Shown here: positions 5,970 through 8,212 of the stretch, one piece after another
Layout: every line of letters starts with the position of its first letter
How positions within the stretch are numbered: the first letter of the stretch is position 1
Assembly: GCA_020849575.1 (NCBI GenBank)
Contig: JADLFY010000056.1
Span: forward strand, 1 to 8,212
Origin: Candidatus Peregrinibacteria bacterium
GTDB lineage: Bacteria > Patescibacteriota > Gracilibacteria > UBA1369
Length of the DNA: 8,212 nucleotides
Direction of reading: 5' to 3'
Notes under the pieces: model-generated
What the model was told of the DNA's origin: nothing
Databases searched by the model: none
Seen by the model: the letters and a program-made list of their open reading frames with translations, nothing else
Made by a program: the position numbers and the translations under genes

Positions 5970-6536
5970 TTAATTGTTAAGATAACCTTCCAGCAAACCT
6001 ATTTCAGCCGATTGCACATCCATCACTGCTTTGGCCAAATCAATCAATTCAGGTCTTTCAGTAAAAGCCTGCAAATCTCTGGCCATGGCAATAGCACTTT
6101 GATGATGATCAATCATACCTTGAATATAAGCCCGATCAGCAGCCTCCCCTTCGAGCCTGGACAAATCCGGCATCATGGCCATATATCCTTCCTTGGCCTG
6201 ATACTCAGTGCCAAACCATTGTTTATACCAAAGTTTCATCTGCTCAATTTCATTGCTTTGCACATAAATCACTCCCTCCAGAAAATTTTTCAATTCTTCA
6301 TTACTGGTTTTGGCCAGCAAAACCTTGGAACTATCAACCGCTTCCTGATGATGAGGAATCATCATTTCCAAAAACTCCTGATCAGACTTAATCTCCATCT
6401 GATGTTCCTCAGTATGGAATAGTATGTCTTCACCATCTGCAACATTTTGACCATTATCCTGAGACAATGGAGCTCCCTGCTGACAAGCAGTCAAAAACAA
6501 GGAAGCGGTCACCAATAAAATTCCAATTTTTTTCAT
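5970..6536 (-). CDS. DUF305 lipoprotein
   Basis: The product is 188 residues. A lipoprotein signal peptide is clear: MKKIGILLVTASLFLTAC with lipobox LTAC and lipidated Cys18, so the mature protein should be anchored outside the cytoplasmic membrane. The mature part holds the two signature halves of DUF305: FLEMMIPHHQEAVDSSK and YIQGMIDHHQSAIAMA, each with a Met-Ile-x-His-His core inside a helix. This gives the four-helix, ferritin-like layout of the family. Some members, for example CopM of cyanobacteria, bind copper and contribute to copper tolerance; for most the role is unknown. The paired His and Met residues would suit metal binding here, by inference. The ATG at 6534-6536 has an AGGA ribosome binding site. 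It stands second in the cluster, 27 bp after the SLH gene, with a DipZ redox protein downstream. Confidence 0.9.
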   Translation of the reverse strand: MKKIGILLVTASLFLTACQQGAPLSQDNGQNVADGEDILFHTEEHQMEIKSDQEFLEMMIPHHQEAVDSSKVLLAKTSNEELKNFLEGVIYVQSNEIEQMKLWYKQWFGTEYQAKEGYMAMMPDLSRLEGEAADRAYIQGMIDHHQSAIAMARDLQAFTERPELIDLAKAVMDVQSAEIGLLEGYLNN

Positions 6537-6540
6537 ATAA

Positions 6541-6544
6541 TCCT
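6541..6544 (-). promoter_or_regulatory. Ribosome binding site of the DUF305 gene
   Basis: AGGA on the minus strand, 4 nt before the ATG at 6536, in the 27-bp spacer after the SLH gene. It is one of the few recognisable Shine-Dalgarno sites in the window. It fits an internal operon gene that, unlike promoter-proximal genes here, has a true upstream mRNA. Confidence 0.45.
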
Positions 6545-6563
6545 GTTCAACAATTTAAGGTTA

Positions 6564-6908
6564 CTACTGAAGTACAGAGGGACAAAGCTTGTCATAGATA
6601 TGTTGATTGGCAACAGCATCTCGATCTACACCATCACAAATAAGTATTTTCATATATCCCACCTCTTCATTGTATCTATTCAATACAGTAGCCAATTGTG
6701 CACGAGTAACTACATCATTCGGACCAAAATTCCCGTTCTCATAACCAGTCATAACCCCCATCCCCACCATACTCTCCACCGCTGTACCATAATAGCTATT
6801 ATAATCTACATCCGGAAATTTTTTCACCGCAATAAGAGCCGATGCCGTAGCAGCAGTAACAACAACTCCAACTAACATAGCACCAACATAAGGTAAAAAT
6901 TTCTTCAT
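6564..6908 (-). CDS. Short secreted or anchored protein with a single S-layer homology (SLH) motif
   Basis: The product is 114 residues from the ATG at 6906-6908. The frame stays open to a GTG at 6935, but that codon lies about at the predicted transcription start, so MKKFLPYV is the better start. Residues 4-28 are hydrophobic after MKK and end with ATASALIAV, either a signal peptide (possible cut after ASA) or a membrane anchor. One SLH motif follows (about 31-80): FPDVDYNSYYGTAVESM, GVMTGYENGNFGPNDVVTRAQ and LATVLNRY. SLH domains bind cell-wall polymers, usually as three copies, so a lone motif is minimal. The C-terminus (YMKILICDGVDRD to YDKLCPSVLQ) has two cysteines that could form a disulfide. 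It is the first gene of the DUF305-dipZ cluster and has its own promoter. Confidence 0.8.
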   Translation of the reverse strand: MKKFLPYVGAMLVGVVVTAATASALIAVKKFPDVDYNSYYGTAVESMVGMGVMTGYENGNFGPNDVVTRAQLATVLNRYNEEVGYMKILICDGVDRDAVANQHIYDKLCPSVLQ

Positions 6909-6935
6909 AAAAGTAATATAAAATAAAGCCCCCAC

Positions 6936-6964
6936 ATCATAACAAACTATTCATCTTCTCTCAA
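6936..6964 (-). promoter_or_regulatory. Promoter of the SLH-DUF305-dipZ cluster
   Basis: On the minus strand TTGAGA (6959-6964) and TATGAT (6936-6941) lie exactly 17 bp apart, each close to consensus. Predicted transcription start is near 6929, giving a leader of about 20 nt before the ATG at 6908. No operator-like dyad was noticed nearby. Confidence 0.6.
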
Positions 6965-7001
6965 TTACAATATAGAATTTCAGTGCAAATAAATACTAAT
7001 C

Positions 7002-7709
7002 ATGTTCAACTGGTTCAAAAAACAGACCACTCCGGCCAATACCATCACAAAATGCCCATACTGTCAGGCTGAATTGGATAAAATCCCTGTCAGAAAAGTG
7101 CAATGCAAATCCTGCAAAAAACCAATTTTCGTCAGAACTCATTATTTAACAAAAGAAAAACTGATTCTTACAGAGAAAGCTGCCACCGATTTTGACCTTG
7201 AACGAGAACAGTACTATACAGACAAGAGTTTACTGGATGGCCTAAAAAAGAATCTGGACATCGACAGCAAGTTCCTCGACAAATTAACGGCAAAGACAAC
7301 CGAGACACTTTTCAAAAAGTTTGGTCACCCACCCTCCCTTGGAGACGTGGCCTGGAGTGTAGCCAATCAAATGACTCTGGAAGCAATGAAAAATAAACAA
7401 CTCCATCTAGCGAGTTCTATTCAATTTCAAATGGCACTCTATCTTCATTACTCAAGCAAGAACTGTAATCCAATATTGGAAAACTCTCTGGAACTGACTT
7501 TAAAAGAAGCACAGTTAAATGGCTACAAACAAGTTTCCATACTAACCGGTCAGCAAAGCTGCGACTATTGCCAATTACAAAAAGATAAACTTTTCAGCAT
7601 TGAAGAAGCTCTAAGTAAGAAACTTCTCCCTTGCCAAGATTGTACTTTCAAACTTAATCCAAAAGCCCCAACCGGCTGGTGCCGATGCCTATATATGCCA
7701 AAACTTTAA
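7002..7709 (+). CDS. Zinc-ribbon protein with a C-terminal six-cysteine cluster
   Basis: I do not recognise a named family. The product is 235 residues. The N-terminus has a treble-clef or ribbon-type site, CPYC (18-21) and CKSC (35-38), ending in KKPIFVRTHYL. The middle (about 50-180) is helical and soluble. The C-terminus carries CDYC (187-190), LPCQDC (211-214) and GWCRC (227-229), enough ligands for one or two zinc ions. The run QSCDYCQLQKDKLFSIEEAL...GWCRC resembles the CxxC...GxCRC end found in phage Mu gpF-like head-morphogenesis proteins and related bacterial proteins. That resemblance is short and from memory. There is no signal peptide or membrane segment. The ATG at 7002 has no Shine-Dalgarno. 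The promoter is unclear, with a TATAGAAT at 6971-6978 the best candidate. It is divergent from the SLH operon and convergent with nrdA. Confidence 0.75.
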   Translation: MFNWFKKQTTPANTITKCPYCQAELDKIPVRKVQCKSCKKPIFVRTHYLTKEKLILTEKAATDFDLEREQYYTDKSLLDGLKKNLDIDSKFLDKLTAKTTETLFKKFGHPPSLGDVAWSVANQMTLEAMKNKQLHLASSIQFQMALYLHYSSKNCNPILENSLELTLKEAQLNGYKQVSILTGQQSCDYCQLQKDKLFSIEEALSKKLLPCQDCTFKLNPKAPTGWCRCLYMPKL

Positions 7710-7777
7710 AAGTAACTCCACAAATCAGAGACAGTTTTTACGGCTCACAAGGTTTTTAAGCAGTGAACAGTAAAATT

Positions 7778-7902
7778 TGGAAGTTAATTAATTTAGTTTA
7801 ATACAAGGAAAAAGACCTTTAATTCTAGCAAGACGTATGTGTTATACGTTGAGCGAATTAAAGGTCTTTTGACGAAGTAGTAAGCAAATTAATTAACTTC
7901 CA
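7778..7902. repeat. Three-tier concentric inverted repeat between convergent genes
   Basis: The outer arms TGGAAGTTAATTAATTT (7778-7794) and its exact complement at 7886-7902 form a perfect 17-bp stem. Next come unpaired sides of exactly 15 nt each (7795-7809 and 7871-7885). Inside lies the perfect 16-bp stem of the terminator-like hairpin (7810-7825 with 7855-7870). Inside that is a 6-bp stem, ACGTAT (7833-7838) with ATACGT (7844-7849), and a 5-nt loop. The two larger stems share the same centre at 7840. Each outer arm also contains the palindrome TTAATTAA. The right outer arm covers the stop and last two codons of nrdA. No target-site duplication or transposase was seen, and the element's nature is unknown. 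Confidence 0.8.
7810..7870. terminator. Bidirectional intrinsic-type terminator between the zinc-ribbon gene and nrdA
   Basis: AAAAGACCTTTAATTC (7810-7825) pairs perfectly with GAATTAAAGGTCTTTT (7855-7870). In either direction the stem ends in a run of T: four on the plus strand, and five on the minus strand before CC. It sits 100 bp after the plus-strand gene and 22 bp after the nrdA stop, where convergent genes would share a terminator. The 29-nt loop is longer than usual and contains an inner 6-bp hairpin. Confidence 0.65.
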
Positions 7903-8212
7903 CACGCGATACACTCATCTTTATTATCAATACTACAAGCAATCTGACTCATCGCATCTTCCTTCTCGGTTCCACCAACTTCCGGCACAGTCACATCAGA
8001 ACCAATAGCCACACCCGAAGCAGGAGCCTCAGCGCTGGCATTGCCAACAGCTACAGCAGCTACAGAGTTCATGAAACCACCAGCTACCAGACCTGAAGCC
8101 ACCTCATCCTTTTGACCGAGACCGGCATGTTGTTGAATGGTGAACTTCTGAGCAGAAGCAGCAGCTTTTGTACGGAGATAATAGATACCAGTCTTAAGAC
8201 CTTTTTCCCAGG
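7893..8212 (-). CDS. nrdA: Ribonucleoside-diphosphate reductase large (alpha) subunit, C-terminal end only
   Basis: The window ends inside this gene. About 105 C-terminal residues are visible, starting WEKGLKTGIYYLRTKAAASA, the conserved end of the class I catalytic barrel in which the YYLRT stretch carries the radical-transfer tyrosine pair. A Gly/Ala/Val-rich flexible linker follows (roughly 8120 down to 7960). The end is CSIDNKDECIACGS, with the CxxC pair encoded at 7911-7913 and 7902-7904. In class I enzymes this mobile tail passes electrons from thioredoxin or glutaredoxin to the active-site disulfide, for reduction of ribonucleotides to deoxyribonucleotides. The frame runs through to the window edge; a GTG at 8102 is internal (Val), not a start. 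The stop TAA is at 7893-7895, inside the outer arm of the palindrome 7778-7902. Confidence 0.9.
   Translation of the reverse strand, partial: WEKGLKTGIYYLRTKAAASAQKFTIQQHAGLGQKDEVASGLVAGGFMNSVAAVAVGNASAEAPASGVAIGSDVTVPEVGGTEKEDAMSQIACSIDNKDECIACGS

Noticed and set aside
6564..6935. GTG start at 6935 for the SLH protein
   Set aside because: It lies at or just upstream of the predicted transcription start and would put extra residues before a typical MKK signal-peptide start at 6908.
7778..7902. Integron attC-like recombination site
   Set aside because: attC sites begin RYYYAAC and end GTTRRRY. Here the arms are the other way round (GTTAATT first, AATTAAC last), and there is no integrase or cassette structure.
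7778..7902. MITE with terminal inverted repeats as a firm call
   Set aside because: The arms look like terminal repeats, but no target-site duplication flanks them, no second copy is in the window, and one arm is part of the nrdA coding end. It is kept only as a possibility in the finding.
7893..8102. Independent small protein starting at GTG 8102
   Set aside because: The frame continues upstream to the window edge with the diagnostic ribonucleotide reductase sequence GLKTGIYYLRT, so the GTG is an internal valine codon.

Overview
This AT-rich bacterial window looks like part of a small-genome, Candidate Phyla Radiation (Patescibacteria)-like organism. That placement is an inference. It rests on dense gene packing, mostly Shine-Dalgarno-free starts close behind strong -10 boxes, several genes I do not recognise, and a short SLH-domain protein. 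Stops in use are TAA, TAG and once TGA, so nothing points to TGA being recoded. No tRNA, rRNA, CRISPR array or recognisable transposase gene was seen.

Left part (1-2329), nucleotide-type enzymes and unknowns. The window opens in the 3' end of a guanylate-kinase-like gene (+). A complete paralogue of it lies at 956-1522 (+). Between them are two small acidic unknown ORFs on the minus strand (545-844, then 146-484). They share one reading frame and are separated only by a single TAA, so they may be one interrupted gene. Convergent with the kinase-like gene, and overlapping it by 27 bp, is a HAD hydrolase closely resembling eukaryotic-type cytosolic pyrimidine 5'-nucleotidase III (UMPH-1 family).

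Middle part (2410-3893), two unrecognised genes meeting tail to tail: a 179-aa protein with one C-terminal membrane anchor (+), and a 313-aa soluble, charged, helical protein (-).

Envelope cluster (3949-6908, minus strand). Transcription probably starts at a good promoter at 6936-6964. The order is a short secreted or anchored protein with a single SLH motif, a DUF305 lipoprotein, a small membrane protein carrying an L7/L12 C-terminal-domain-like segment, and a DipZ-type fusion (CcdA membrane domain, thioredoxin domain with CINC, C-terminal beta domain). Together these suggest extracytoplasmic thiol-redox and possibly metal (copper) handling at the cell surface.

Right part (7002-8212). A 235-aa protein with an N-terminal zinc ribbon and a C-terminal six-cysteine cluster (+) converges on the 3' end of a class I ribonucleotide reductase large subunit (-). 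Between them is a 125-bp three-tier concentric palindrome with perfect 17-bp and 16-bp stems. Its middle tier looks like a bidirectional terminator, but the whole structure is more elaborate than a terminator requires.

No clearly new defence or mobile system could be demonstrated. The best leads are the concentric palindrome, the kinase-like paralogues lacking guanine-recognition residues, the UMPH-1 enzyme, and the possibly interrupted gene.
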